From NCBI RefSeq assembly GCF_000484695.1, contig NZ_AXVR01000016.1, positions 1 through 64,000 on the forward strand: DNA of 64,000 nt. Reading direction: 5' to 3'. This document shows positions 14,909 through 23,412 of this stretch, one piece after another; position 1 is the stretch's first letter, and each line of letters starts with the position of its first letter. The notes below the pieces were generated by a model that was given only the letters and a program-made list of their open reading frames with translations, was not told the DNA's origin and did not search any database. The position numbers and the translations under genes are program-made. The DNA comes from Salinispora cortesiana (lineage in GTDB: Bacteria > Actinomycetota > Actinomycetes > Mycobacteriales > Micromonosporaceae).

Positions 14909-15703
14909 ATGGCGCCCCGCCGTACCCGAGCAACCGAACGCGACCGGTCCCGTCGCGTACTTTCCCAGAACTTTCTCGTTGACCCGGCCGCGGTCAACCG
15001 GCTGACCCGGGCGGCCCGGCCCGACCCGGACCGCCTCCTGCTGGAGGTGGGTGCCGGGCGTGGCCGGCTGACCCGGCTGCTCGCCGCCCGCAGCCATCGC
15101 CTCGTCGCCTACGAGGTAGACCCGGTCGCCGCTGCCGAACTGGTCCGAAGCTGCGCGGACCTGCCCACTGTGACCTGTCGGCAGGCCGACTTCCTGACCG
15201 CCCCGCCGCCGCGGGCACCGTTCGACGTGGTCGGCAACATTCCCTGGTCGCTGACCTCCGCCGTGGTCCGATGGTGTCTGGCCGCTCCGGGCCTGGGCGC
15301 GGCCACCCTGCTCACCCAACTCGAGTACGCCCGCAAGCGCAGTGGTGACTACGGGCGGTGGACGCGGTTGACCGTGCGCAGCTGGCCGGAGTTCAGCTGG
15401 CGGCTGGCCGGGCGGGTGCCCCGGACGGCGTTCCGGCCGATACCGCGGGTGGATGCCGGCATCCTTCGCGTCGAGCGCCGCCGGGAGCCGCTGTTGCCGG
15501 TGGTGGCGCTGCCCGCGTACCGCCGGATGGTGGAGTTGGGCTTCGACGGCACCGGCGGCTCGCTCGCGGCGTCGCTGGCTCGCCGCCACCCGCGGGCACG
15601 GCTGGCGGCGGCGCTGCGCGCGACCCGACTTGATCCGGCGACCCCGGTCGGTCAGGTCTGGCCGGAGCAGTGGCTGGTGCTGTTCCGGCTGCTGTGGCCC
15701 TAG
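14909..15703 (+). CDS. Erm-family 23S rRNA adenine-N6-methyltransferase
   Basis: A 264-residue SAM-dependent rRNA methyltransferase of the Erm/KsgA family. It has the N-terminal Arg-rich start and SQNFL motif (19-23), the SAM-binding loop EVGAGRG (46-52), the acidic EVD (69-71) and the catalytic motif GNIPW (109-113, where GNIPY/F is usual). Erm enzymes methylate A2058 of 23S rRNA and confer macrolide-lincosamide-streptogramin B resistance; KsgA/RsmA acts on 16S rRNA instead. The Arg-rich N-terminus and RKRSGDYG segment favour Erm. A putative leader ORF precedes it and an erythromycin-esterase homologue is close by. Its TAG shares bases with the stop of the convergent DUF2795 gene. Confidence 0.85.
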   Translation: MAPRRTRATERDRSRRVLSQNFLVDPAAVNRLTRAARPDPDRLLLEVGAGRGRLTRLLAARSHRLVAYEVDPVAAAELVRSCADLPTVTCRQADFLTAPPPRAPFDVVGNIPWSLTSAVVRWCLAAPGLGAATLLTQLEYARKRSGDYGRWTRLTVRSWPEFSWRLAGRVPRTAFRPIPRVDAGILRVERRREPLLPVVALPAYRRMVELGFDGTGGSLAASLARRHPRARLAAALRATRLDPATPVGQVWPEQWLVLFRLLWP

Positions 15704-15888
15704 CGCATGTTCAGCGCCGCGGACAGCTCGGCCGGGGAGTTGAAGCTCTCCTCTGGCAGTAGCCGCAGCACCTGCAACAGCTCCGTGCTCATCCCGTTCT
15801 CCTGGCCCCAGCGGACCAGGTCCTCGCGGGAGACGGGGTAGTCGAGGACGGCGATGTAGTCCTGCAACTGCGCGCCGGAGACGGTCAT
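15700..15888 (-). CDS. DUF2795-family small protein
   Basis: A 62-residue protein beginning MTVSGAQLQDYIAVLDYPVS and containing the LLPEESFNSPAELSAAL segment, the pattern of DUF2795 proteins, small helical actinobacterial proteins of unknown function. ATG 15888 is chosen over an upstream in-frame start at 15921 because the motif starts here. Its stop overlaps the erm stop in the tetranucleotide CTAG at 15700-15703, so the two genes end on the same bases from opposite strands. Confidence 0.75.
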   Translation of the reverse strand: MTVSGAQLQDYIAVLDYPVSREDLVRWGQENGMSTELLQVLRLLPEESFNSPAELSAALNMR

Positions 15889-15959
15889 GCGCCCGGGTAC
15901 CCGCTCCGCGCGCCGGCACACCGGGTTTGCCCACCCGGCGGGCAGGGTAGCCGCCCAGC

Positions 15960-17216
15960 ATGCTGGTGCAGCCGCTCGGCGCTCCGAGTGATTTTGATCC
16001 GTTGTTGGAGCGCGCCCGGGACGCCCGGATCGTGATGCTCGGGGAGGCGACCCACGGCAGCCATGACTACTACCGGCTACGCGGGGAGCTGACCCGGCGA
16101 TTGATCACCGAGGGGGGCTTCTCGTTCGTCGCGGTGGAGGGGGACTGGCCGGACTGCGACCGGGTGCATCGCTCGGTCACGGCCGCCCCCGACGCCGCCG
16201 TCGAACCGCAGGCCGCCCTCGAACGGTTCGAGCGGTGGCCCACCTGGATGTGGGCGAACGCGGAGGTGGCCCGCTTCTGCCACTGGCTGCGGGAGTGGAA
16301 CGGGCAACGGCCCGAGCCGGAACGGGTCGGTTTCCACGGGTTGGACGTCTACAGCCTGTGGGAGTCGATGCAGGCCATCTTCGACTACCTGGGGGAGGAG
16401 GCGCCCGGGACATTGGACGCCGCGCAGGACGCCTACCGGTGCTTCGAGCCGTACGGCCGGCGGATCGAGGAGTACGGCACCGCAAGCCGGTTCGTCTCCG
16501 CGCGCTGTGAGGACGAGGTGGTCTGCCTGCTGGCGCGGATTCGGGAACACGCGGCGACCGACGGTGCGGACGCCTTCTCGGCCTGGCAGAACGCGGAGGT
16601 CGTCTCCGGTGCGGAGCGGTACTACCGGGCCATGGTCGGCGGTGGCCCGGAGTCGTGGAACGTCCGGGACAACCACATGGCTGACACCCTGGACCGGCTG
16701 CTGGAGCGCTACGGACCGGGGGCGCGGGGGGTGGTGTGGGCCCACAACACCCACGTCGGGGACGCGCGAGCAACCGACATGGTCGCGGACGGCATGGTGA
16801 GCCTCGGCCAGTTGGCCCGGGACCGGCACGGCCGGTCCGAGGTCGTCCTGGTCGGCTTCGGCAGCCATCGGGGCACGGTGGTCGCCGCGCCGCACTGGGG
16901 CTCGCCGGCCGAGAAGATGAACGTTCCGCCGGCCCGGGAGGGGTCGGTGGAGTGGCGGCTACACGAACTGCTACCGGAACAGGCAGTGCTGATCTTCGGC
17001 GGCGGCGACCAGCCCGGCTGGGTGACCGAGCCGCTGGAGCACCGGGCGATCGGGGTGGTCTACAACCCCTCGTTCGAGTCCTGGGGTAACTATCAGCCGA
17101 CGCGACTGGGGGAGCGGTACGACGGGTTCGTCTGGTGCGACGAGGCGACCGCCCTGGACCCGCTCCCCGCTCGGGGCACCGGCGGTGAGCTGGAGACGTA
17201 CCCGGCCGGGGTGTAG
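15960..17216 (+). CDS. Erythromycin-esterase family protein
   Basis: A 418-residue protein of the Ere/succinoglycan-like superfamily. Diagnostic segments are LGEATHGSHDYY (28-38, metal/catalytic His and Glu), VAVEGDWPDC (about 57-66), VGFHGLDVYSLW (about 122) and WAHNTHVGD (about 259). True EreA/EreB hydrolyse the macrolactone ring of erythromycin, but many family members have other or unknown substrates. The length matches EreB-like proteins. It begins 72 bases from the DUF2795 start on the opposite strand and under 300 bases from the erm gene, suggesting a macrolide-related neighbourhood. The gene ends before a double-hairpin terminator. Confidence 0.82.
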   Translation: MLVQPLGAPSDFDPLLERARDARIVMLGEATHGSHDYYRLRGELTRRLITEGGFSFVAVEGDWPDCDRVHRSVTAAPDAAVEPQAALERFERWPTWMWANAEVARFCHWLREWNGQRPEPERVGFHGLDVYSLWESMQAIFDYLGEEAPGTLDAAQDAYRCFEPYGRRIEEYGTASRFVSARCEDEVVCLLARIREHAATDGADAFSAWQNAEVVSGAERYYRAMVGGGPESWNVRDNHMADTLDRLLERYGPGARGVVWAHNTHVGDARATDMVADGMVSLGQLARDRHGRSEVVLVGFGSHRGTVVAAPHWGSPAEKMNVPPAREGSVEWRLHELLPEQAVLIFGGGDQPGWVTEPLEHRAIGVVYNPSFESWGNYQPTRLGERYDGFVWCDEATALDPLPARGTGGELETYPAGV

Positions 17217-17246
17217 CGGGGACGTACGCCGACGGGTAGCGGGGAG

Positions 17247-17314
17247 GGCCCCGATCCGGGGCCGCACAGGAGGGGCCCCTTGCCCGGCGCGTCCTACCCC
17301 GGGCAAGGGGCCCC
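17247..17314. terminator. Double-hairpin bidirectional terminator
   Basis: A 7-bp stem (17247-17253 with 17257-17263) is followed by a 15-bp perfect stem (17272-17286 with 17300-17314). The pair separates the Ere-like gene (ending 17216) from the convergent MMPL gene (ending 17324). Confidence 0.75.
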
Positions 17315-17323
17315 GCACTGACC

Positions 17324-19531
17324 TCAGGTGCGGGCGGGCTCCTGCTCCGCCAGGTGGTTGCGCAGTCCCTCACCCTCCACATCCACGTTGGGCAGGACCC
17401 GGTTCAGCCAGCGCGGCAGCCACCAACCGGCGTCGCCGAGCAGGGACATGACCGCCGGCACGATCGTCATCCGGACCACGAACGCATCGATGGCGACGCC
17501 GACCGCCAGCGCGAAGCCCATCGACTTGATCACCGGGTCTTCCATGAAGATGAAGCCACCGAAGACGGAGATCATGATGAGCGCGGCCGCGGTGACCACC
17601 CGGGCACCGTGCCCCATCCCGTTGATGGTGGCCTGCCGGGCGGTGTCACCGTGGACGAAGTCCTCCCGCATCCGGGAGACGAGGAAGACCTCGTAGTCCA
17701 TCGCCAGGCCGAAGAGGATACCGATGAGCAGGATCGGCAGGAAGCTGATCAGCGGCCCTGGCGTGTCCAGACCGACCAGTTCGGCGAGGTGGCCCTGCTG
17801 GAAGACCGCGACGGTGAGCCCGAAGGTGGCCGCCACGGTGAGCAGGAAGCCCAGCGCGGCCTTCACCGGCACCAGCAGCGAGCGGAACACCAGCATCAGC
17901 AGCACGATCGACAGCCCGACCACCAGGAGCAGATAGATCGGCAGGGCGTCGGCGAGCTTCTCCGAGACGTCGATGCCGATCGCGGTCACGCCGGTGAGGA
18001 ACACGTCAGCGCCCTGGATGCCACCGACCGAGCCGCGGATGTCGTCCACCACCTGCTCGGTCGCCGGGTCGGTGGGCCCGGTCTCCGGGATCACGCCGAG
18101 TAGGGCGGTCCGCCCGTCCGGACTCAGCTGCGGTGGCGTCACGGCCAGGACGTTGTCGGTGTCCTGGACCAGGGCCGCGACCTGGGGTACGGCTGCCGCC
18201 GTCGCCTCCGGGCTGTCCCCGGCCACCACGATCGCCAGCCGACCGGTGAAGCCCGGCCCGAAGCCCTCACTGATCAGGTCGTTGGAGACCCGGGCCGGCG
18301 AGCCGACCGGCGCGGTCCCCTGGTCCGGGAGGGCCAGCCGCATGTCGGAGGTGGGCAGCGCGAGCGCGCCGAGCCCGAGCAGGGCGACCAGGATCACCGG
18401 CACCCGGAACCGGATGGCCAACCGAGCCCAGCGGAAGCCGAACGTGGAGCGGTCCTCGGCCGGCGCGGTCGGCTCGGGTGCATCGGTTCCCGGCTCGATC
18501 GGGTTGGCCCGGTACTGGTGTCGTTGCTTACGGCGGAGCACCCGCCGCCCGGCGAAGCCGAGCAGCGCGGGCTGCAGGGTGAGGGCGACCAGCACGGCGA
18601 TGACGATCGTTCCGGCGGCGGCCAGACCCATCACGGTCAGGAACGGGATGTTCACCACCGCCAGACCGGAGAGCGCGATGACCACGGTGGCGCCGGCGAA
18701 GAGCACAGCCGAGCCGGCGGTGCCGACCGCCCGGCCGACCGCCTCGTCCGGCGGTAGCCCCTCGAGCAGGTTCTGCCGGTAGCGGGAGGTGATGAAGAGC
18801 GAGTAGTCGATGCCGACCGCGAGACCGAGCATCAGGGCGAGGATCGGCGCGGTGCTGGTCAACTCGACCGTGCCGCTGAGCGCGTAGAGACCGGCCATGC
18901 CGACGCCGACCCCGATCAGCGCGTTCAGCATGGTCATTCCCGCCGCTACCAGCGAGCCGAAGGTGACGACCAGGACGATTGCCGCGACGGCGACGCCGAT
19001 CGCCTCCGAGGAGCCGGCCTGCGGCTCGGCGTTGAGCACCTCGCCGCCGGGGGCTACCTGCCAGCCCTCCGCCTTGGCCGCGGCGCCGACCTGTTCGTAC
19101 GCCTCCCGCTCTTCGTTGGTGACCTTGTCCGCGCCCTCGGCGAACTGGACCTGGATCAGCCCGTACTGGCCGTCGGGGCTGATCGCCTGCGCCGTGAGTG
19201 GGTCCACCGCGCCGATCACACCGGGCAGCGTCGCGGCCTCCTGGGTGACCTCGGTCGCCACCGCCTGGCCCTCTGGCGTGCCGAGCAGGCCCGGCTGTGG
19301 AGCTTTGAGCGCGATCGTGCCGGTGGCGCCGCTGGCCGCGGAGAACTGCTCATCGAGCAGGTCCTTCGCCTGCTGCGACTCGGTGCCGGGCATGCTGAAG
19401 TCGCTCGCCGTCGGGCCGCGCAGGGTCAGGGCAGCCAGGCCGAGACCGACGAGCACGACGAGCCAGATCGTGGCGACGAGGCGTCGTCTGCGCATCGCAC
19501 CACGGCCGAGCCGGTAGAGCAGGGTCGACAT
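17324..19531 (-). CDS. MMPL-family RND transporter
   Basis: A 735-residue inner-membrane transporter with the two-fold MMPL layout: one TM segment, an extracytoplasmic domain (about 45-170), five TMs, a cytoplasmic loop (about 330-375), then TM7, a second extracytoplasmic domain (about 400-520) and five TMs. The proton-relay Asp-Tyr pairs are in GIDYSLFITSRYR and AMDYEVFLVSRMRED. Family members export lipids, siderophores or drugs. It lies 31 bases downstream of a TetR gene on the same strand, whose promoter region has a TetR-type palindrome, so it is probably induced by its substrate or a related ligand. Confidence 0.9.
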   Translation of the reverse strand: MSTLLYRLGRGAMRRRRLVATIWLVVLVGLGLAALTLRGPTASDFSMPGTESQQAKDLLDEQFSAASGATGTIALKAPQPGLLGTPEGQAVATEVTQEAATLPGVIGAVDPLTAQAISPDGQYGLIQVQFAEGADKVTNEEREAYEQVGAAAKAEGWQVAPGGEVLNAEPQAGSSEAIGVAVAAIVLVVTFGSLVAAGMTMLNALIGVGVGMAGLYALSGTVELTSTAPILALMLGLAVGIDYSLFITSRYRQNLLEGLPPDEAVGRAVGTAGSAVLFAGATVVIALSGLAVVNIPFLTVMGLAAAGTIVIAVLVALTLQPALLGFAGRRVLRRKQRHQYRANPIEPGTDAPEPTAPAEDRSTFGFRWARLAIRFRVPVILVALLGLGALALPTSDMRLALPDQGTAPVGSPARVSNDLISEGFGPGFTGRLAIVVAGDSPEATAAAVPQVAALVQDTDNVLAVTPPQLSPDGRTALLGVIPETGPTDPATEQVVDDIRGSVGGIQGADVFLTGVTAIGIDVSEKLADALPIYLLLVVGLSIVLLMLVFRSLLVPVKAALGFLLTVAATFGLTVAVFQQGHLAELVGLDTPGPLISFLPILLIGILFGLAMDYEVFLVSRMREDFVHGDTARQATINGMGHGARVVTAAALIMISVFGGFIFMEDPVIKSMGFALAVGVAIDAFVVRMTIVPAVMSLLGDAGWWLPRWLNRVLPNVDVEGEGLRNHLAEQEPART

Positions 19532-19562
19532 GGGTCGGTGTCCTCCGTCGTTATTGGTTGGG

Positions 19563-20111
19563 TCAGTTGACCGGTTCGAGTGCCCGGCGGACCAGCGCGA
19601 GTAGCGCCGGACGTAGTTCCGCCTCGGGGAGATCGATGAATTCCCCGCACGTCTCGGCGATGCCGGCGAGGATCACCAGCGCCGAGACCCGGGCAGCCGG
19701 GCGGTCGGAATGTCCGGCAAAGGCACGGACGAGCCGATCCGGGATGTGTTGTAGGTGGCTGAAGGGGGGTTGTTGGAACAGACCGGGGAACTCACCGCGG
19801 AGGAACGCGGTCTCGCGGCGGAACTGGACGGCCAGGTCGACGTAGCCCTCGGCCGCGACCCGTTGCGCCTCCGCCGGGCTGCTCGTGGCGGCGATGCGCT
19901 CGTCAAGTTCCCGTAGCTGATCGATCGGCCTGGCTACCAATTCGGCAAGAATGGCCTTCTTGTCGGCGAAGTGGTAGAGCACCGCCGCCTTCGAACAGCC
20001 CACGTCTGCCGCGATGTCCTGCAACGACGTGCCCCGGTAGCCGGATTGCGCAAACCGTCGCCCCGCCGCCGCGAGAATATCGTCGTGCCGCTCGGGCGCT
20101 GCCCGTGTCAT
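19563..20111 (-). CDS. TetR-family repressor of the MMPL operon
   Basis: A 182-residue regulator with an N-terminal helix-turn-helix (about 10-55: ILAAAGRRFAQSGYRGTSL, then DIAADVGCSKAAVLYHF) and a ligand-binding C-terminal helical domain. ATG 20111 follows a GAGGAGGTGGG site. A longer frame to 20348 would run through the operator and is rejected. It is the first gene of a two-gene unit with the MMPL transporter. The palindrome at 20140-20155 lies 29 bases upstream of its start, suggesting autorepression together with control of the pump. Confidence 0.9.
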   Translation of the reverse strand: MTRAAPERHDDILAAAGRRFAQSGYRGTSLQDIAADVGCSKAAVLYHFADKKAILAELVARPIDQLRELDERIAATSSPAEAQRVAAEGYVDLAVQFRRETAFLRGEFPGLFQQPPFSHLQHIPDRLVRAFAGHSDRPAARVSALVILAGIAETCGEFIDLPEAELRPALLALVRRALEPVN

Positions 20112-20139
20112 GTCGGTCCCACCTCCTCGAACAGCATGC

Positions 20140-20155
20140 CTGACCGATCGGTCAG
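20140..20155. promoter_or_regulatory. TetR-type operator
   Basis: CTGACCGATCGGTCAG is a perfect 16-bp palindrome of the class bound by many TetR repressors (GACCGNNCGGTC core). It lies between the tetR start and the divergent LigD-like gene, closest to tetR. Confidence 0.75.
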
Positions 20156-20305
20156 ATGCCGACTGATGGGCAAACCAGTGGCGTTCGCCACATGCAGGTG
20201 GGTCCGTTTGGCCGTGTCGGAGGAACTTCGGGCGATGCTCTGGCGGTGGCTGCCGGTTCCGGGCCGAGGGGCTGGCCGCCATGCTCGCGTCGACGGCCGG
20301 GCGTG

Positions 20306-20334
20306 TTGACCGCTGCCTCCGCTGCCGGCAGGGT
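20306..20334 (+). promoter_or_regulatory. Putative leaderless promoter of the ligD-like gene
   Basis: TTGACC (20306-20311) and CAGGGT (20329-20334) are 17 bases apart, and ATG 20341 follows after six bases. The -10 deviates from TANNNT at its first base. Confidence 0.45.
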
Positions 20335-20340
20335 GATCCG

Positions 20341-21300
20341 ATGGGCAAGGTCGAGGAGACCCGGGACGGGGTCGCACTGACTAACCTGAATCAGCCGCTG
20401 TTCGACGGGGCGGGCGCGACAAAGCGCGACCTGGTGAACTACCTGGACGCGGTGCGCGAACGGATCCTGCCGCAGCTGCGGCAACGGCCGCTGTCGGTGA
20501 TGCGGGTACGCCCCGGGCAGCCCCCGTTCATGCAGAAGAACCTGCCGAAGTACACCCCGGACTGGGTTCCTCGTACCGGGGTGTGGGCGGCGGCGTCGCA
20601 CCGCGAGATCTCGTACGCCCTCTGCGGCGACCGACGTACGTTGCTCTGGCTCGCCAACCAGCGGGCGGTGGAGTTCCACCCCACCGTCGCCACGGTCGCC
20701 GACCTGCAGTGCCCGACCCACCTCGTGCTCGACCTGGACCCGCCGGAGGGTGCCCCGTTCGAGACGGCGGTGGCCGCGGCCCTCCTGGTCCGACGGGCGC
20801 TCGCCGGTGCCGGGCTTGCCGGGGCGGTGAAGACCAGCGGCGCCAAGGGGGTGCACGTGTTCGTGCCGGTGACGGCGGAGGCGACGGCGGAGGAGTTGGC
20901 CGCCGCCACCCGAGCGCTCGCGCTTCGGGCGGCACGCCTCGACCCGGACCTCGCGACGACCGCCTTCATCCGGGAGGATCGGAGTGGGAAGGTATTCATC
21001 GACTCCACCCGAGCTGGCGGGGCGACGGTGGTGGCCGCGTACAGCCCGAGGCTACGGCCGGGCGTGCCGGTTTCGTTCCCGGTGCCCTGGGACGTCCTGC
21101 CCTCGGTCACGCCCGCCGACTTCACGATTCAGACCGCGCCCGCCCTGGTCGCCACCGGGGACCCGTGGGCGGACGGAATGCCCCCGGCGCAACGGCTCCC
21201 GGCCGAACTGATCGCCGAGGGGCGCACCATCCCGGTGGCTCGGGTGCAGGCGATGCAGGAGGGGAAGCGTCGGGCCCGTGTCCGGCGGGCCGCCGGCTGA
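20341..21300 (+). CDS. LigD polymerase-domain protein (standalone PolDom)
   Basis: A 319-residue archaeo-eukaryotic-primase-type polymerase matching the polymerase module of bacterial LigD. The catalytic Asp pair is in LVLDLDPPEG (near residues 130-137), with GVHVFVPV and the KVFIDSTRAG segment also typical. These enzymes add ribo- or deoxynucleotides at double-strand breaks in Ku-dependent end joining. No ligase or nuclease module is attached and no ku gene is in the window, which matches the split LigD arrangement of several actinobacteria. ATG 20341 is preferred to 20281 because of the promoter spacing and the conserved N-terminus. Confidence 0.88.
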   Translation: MGKVEETRDGVALTNLNQPLFDGAGATKRDLVNYLDAVRERILPQLRQRPLSVMRVRPGQPPFMQKNLPKYTPDWVPRTGVWAAASHREISYALCGDRRTLLWLANQRAVEFHPTVATVADLQCPTHLVLDLDPPEGAPFETAVAAALLVRRALAGAGLAGAVKTSGAKGVHVFVPVTAEATAEELAAATRALALRAARLDPDLATTAFIREDRSGKVFIDSTRAGGATVVAAYSPRLRPGVPVSFPVPWDVLPSVTPADFTIQTAPALVATGDPWADGMPPAQRLPAELIAEGRTIPVARVQAMQEGKRRARVRRAAG

Positions 21301-21367
21301 GTGCCGTCGTGGTGACCGTCGGGCATCCGACGCCGTTCGAATGCCGCACCGCGTTCCGGCTTCGCTG

Positions 21368-22102
21368 TCAGCTGACGGCCACATCGAGGACGCCAGCGAG
21401 CTCAGCGGGGGCAGACAACATCGGCCAGTGCCCCGTGTGCAGGTCGAAACGCCGCCACGGCGGCTCGTGGAGGGACGCCAGAGCCGGTGCGCCGGCGTGC
21501 AACAACTCCCGGAAGTCGTTGCACGCGACCAGGACCCGGTCGACGTCGTGGTGGGGTTCGGCTGAGCCAGCGAGCCGCTGCTCATAGGTCCCGAATGGTT
21601 GGGCGGTGGCCCGCGCCCGCAGCAGCTCCCGCTTGTTCTGGTCGAGTCCGTCGAGGCTGCTGGACATTCCCAGAACTTCAACCGGGGGCATTGGTAGTCG
21701 CCACCCCTCGCCATCCGCTGCGACCTGCTGGCGCAGCTGGTCGGCGGCCTCCGGTGGCATGAGGTCGAGCATGCACATGCCCGGGGCGAACGGAGCGCTG
21801 TCCACGTACACCACTCGCTTCAGTCGTTCACCGAGTCGTGCGGCTGCTCCGGTGACGGGAGCGCCCGCGTAGCTGTGGGCGACCAGGGTGACGTCGTGCA
21901 GGTCACGTCGCGTGATGAAGTCGACTATGTCTGCGATGTGGGTTTCCAGGTTCGTCGCCGGAGTGCCACGGTCGGCGTACTCGCCGAGGCCGGTCAGCGT
22001 CAGCGGTAGCGCCGTGTGCCCGCGCCCAACTAGGGCGTGCGCGGTGTCTTGCCAGGCCCATGCGCCGAGCCAGGCGCCGGGAACGAGTACGAAGGTAGCC
22101 AT
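21368..22102 (-). CDS. Alpha/beta-hydrolase, salicylate-esterase-like
   Basis: A 244-residue alpha/beta-hydrolase beginning FVLVPGAWLGAWAWQ, the hallmark of the plant MES/actinobacterial small-ester hydrolase group. The nucleophile Ser is in AHSYAG (about 92), and the C-terminal His is in TGHWPMLS. An acidic partner is likely in the DVDRVLVACND region. Substrate unknown; small esters are typical. The ATG follows an AGGTCAGGGAG-type site. It is divergent from the WYL regulator with a 77-base shared gap, so it is probably that regulator's target. Confidence 0.85.
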   Translation of the reverse strand: MATFVLVPGAWLGAWAWQDTAHALVGRGHTALPLTLTGLGEYADRGTPATNLETHIADIVDFITRRDLHDVTLVAHSYAGAPVTGAAARLGERLKRVVYVDSAPFAPGMCMLDLMPPEAADQLRQQVAADGEGWRLPMPPVEVLGMSSSLDGLDQNKRELLRARATAQPFGTYEQRLAGSAEPHHDVDRVLVACNDFRELLHAGAPALASLHEPPWRRFDLHTGHWPMLSAPAELAGVLDVAVS

Positions 22103-22179
22103 GTCATCTCCCTGACCTGAGGTGTCGCAAGCGTAGGATCAATACAGGACAGATCTCGCCCGGATATGGTGAGTGACCC

Positions 22180-23151
22180 ATGTCTCATCCGCTTACCCGC
22201 GTCCTGACCCTGCTGGAGCTCCTGCAGTCGCACCCGCGGCTTGCTGGTCGGGAACTGGCCGACCGGCTCGGCACTGACGTCCGAACTGTCCGTCGCTACG
22301 CCGCACACCTGCGCGATCTCGGGATCCCGGTAGCGGCCGAACGGGGCCGCCACGGCGGCTACCGCCTGGCCCGCGGCTATCGGATGCCGCCCTTGGTCCT
22401 CACCAACGACGAGGCCCTCGCCGTTGTCGTGGGACTGCTCGCCGCGGAGTGGCTGGGCATGAGCATGACAACTCCGGCGCACTCGGGTGCCCTGGCCAAG
22501 GTCGAACGGGTCCTCCCCCGCGGCCTGCGGGAGCCGCTGGCCGCCATCCGAGAGACCCTGTCCTTCACGACGAACGCGGTGACCGCACAGGCGCCCGAGA
22601 CGGATGTGCTGCTGACCCTGGCCCAGGCGTCGCGCGCCCGCACGGCCGTCCGGATGAGCTACCTGTCCTGGCAACAGGAACAGACCGAACGCGACCTCGA
22701 CCCTTACGGTGTCGTCTTCCATCGCGGCCGCTGGTATGTGGTCGGACGCGACCACCGGTACGACAGCCTGAGAACCTTCCGTATCGACCGGATCGCTTCG
22801 CTGGCAACTGGTACGCAGACCTTCACGGTGCCTGACGGTTTTGACCCCGTCACCCATCTGACGTCGGCGCTGGCTCGTGTTCCGTACCGCTGGGAGGTCG
22901 AAGTCCTCATCCACGGACCGCTGGACGACGTCGCCCGCCGACTGCCGCGCTCCGCCGTGACGCTCGAGGCAGATGTCGCCGGTGTCGTGCTGCACGCGCG
23001 GGCCGAGCGCCTGGACGGTATGGCCCGGTTGCTGGCCGCACTGGAATGGCCCTTCACCATCCGCCGCCCCGACGAGTTACGGCCGGCGCTGAGGAACCTG
23101 GCTGACCAGCTCACGGCAGCCGCAGACCGGGTGGCGAACGAGCCGTCGTAG
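22180..23151 (+). CDS. WYL-domain transcriptional regulator (HTH_11-WYL)
   Basis: A 323-residue YafY/PafB-type regulator. The N-terminal winged helix (about 5-60) has LTLLELLQSHPRLAGRELAD and DVRTVRRYAAHL recognition helices. The central WYL domain has RMSYLSWQQ, LDPYGVVFHRGRWYVVGRDH and FRIDRI, followed by a WCX-like C-terminal domain. WYL domains sense nucleic acids or small ligands. Divergent placement from the alpha/beta-hydrolase gene suggests local control. No clear palindrome was seen in the 77-base gap. Confidence 0.9.
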   Translation: MSHPLTRVLTLLELLQSHPRLAGRELADRLGTDVRTVRRYAAHLRDLGIPVAAERGRHGGYRLARGYRMPPLVLTNDEALAVVVGLLAAEWLGMSMTTPAHSGALAKVERVLPRGLREPLAAIRETLSFTTNAVTAQAPETDVLLTLAQASRARTAVRMSYLSWQQEQTERDLDPYGVVFHRGRWYVVGRDHRYDSLRTFRIDRIASLATGTQTFTVPDGFDPVTHLTSALARVPYRWEVEVLIHGPLDDVARRLPRSAVTLEADVAGVVLHARAERLDGMARLLAALEWPFTIRRPDELRPALRNLADQLTAAADRVANEPS

Positions 23152-23412
23152 CGGGATAGCGCGACCCGGGCGATGCCGACGGCATCGCACGGGTCCGTTC
23201 CGGATTCCGGTGTGGCTGTCGGCCTGGGTTGCTGGCCCTGACTGCGCGACTCGAGTGGTCACAGCCTCTTGATGGCGGCCCCCGGCAGGGCATGTCGCAG
23301 AACTGTGCAGGAATCGGCCGGTGGACCGTCAACAACCACCAGGGCACCGGCCAAGTCCAGATCGATGCCGGCACCCTCCGGCGACATCTACGAACTCGAG
23401 TCGTACGCCCTC

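Noticed and set aside
20281-20340. N-terminal extension of the LigD-type polymerase from ATG 20281
   Set aside because: The extra residues are Cys/Arg-rich and overlap the proposed promoter. ATG 20341 fits the leaderless spacing and the family start.
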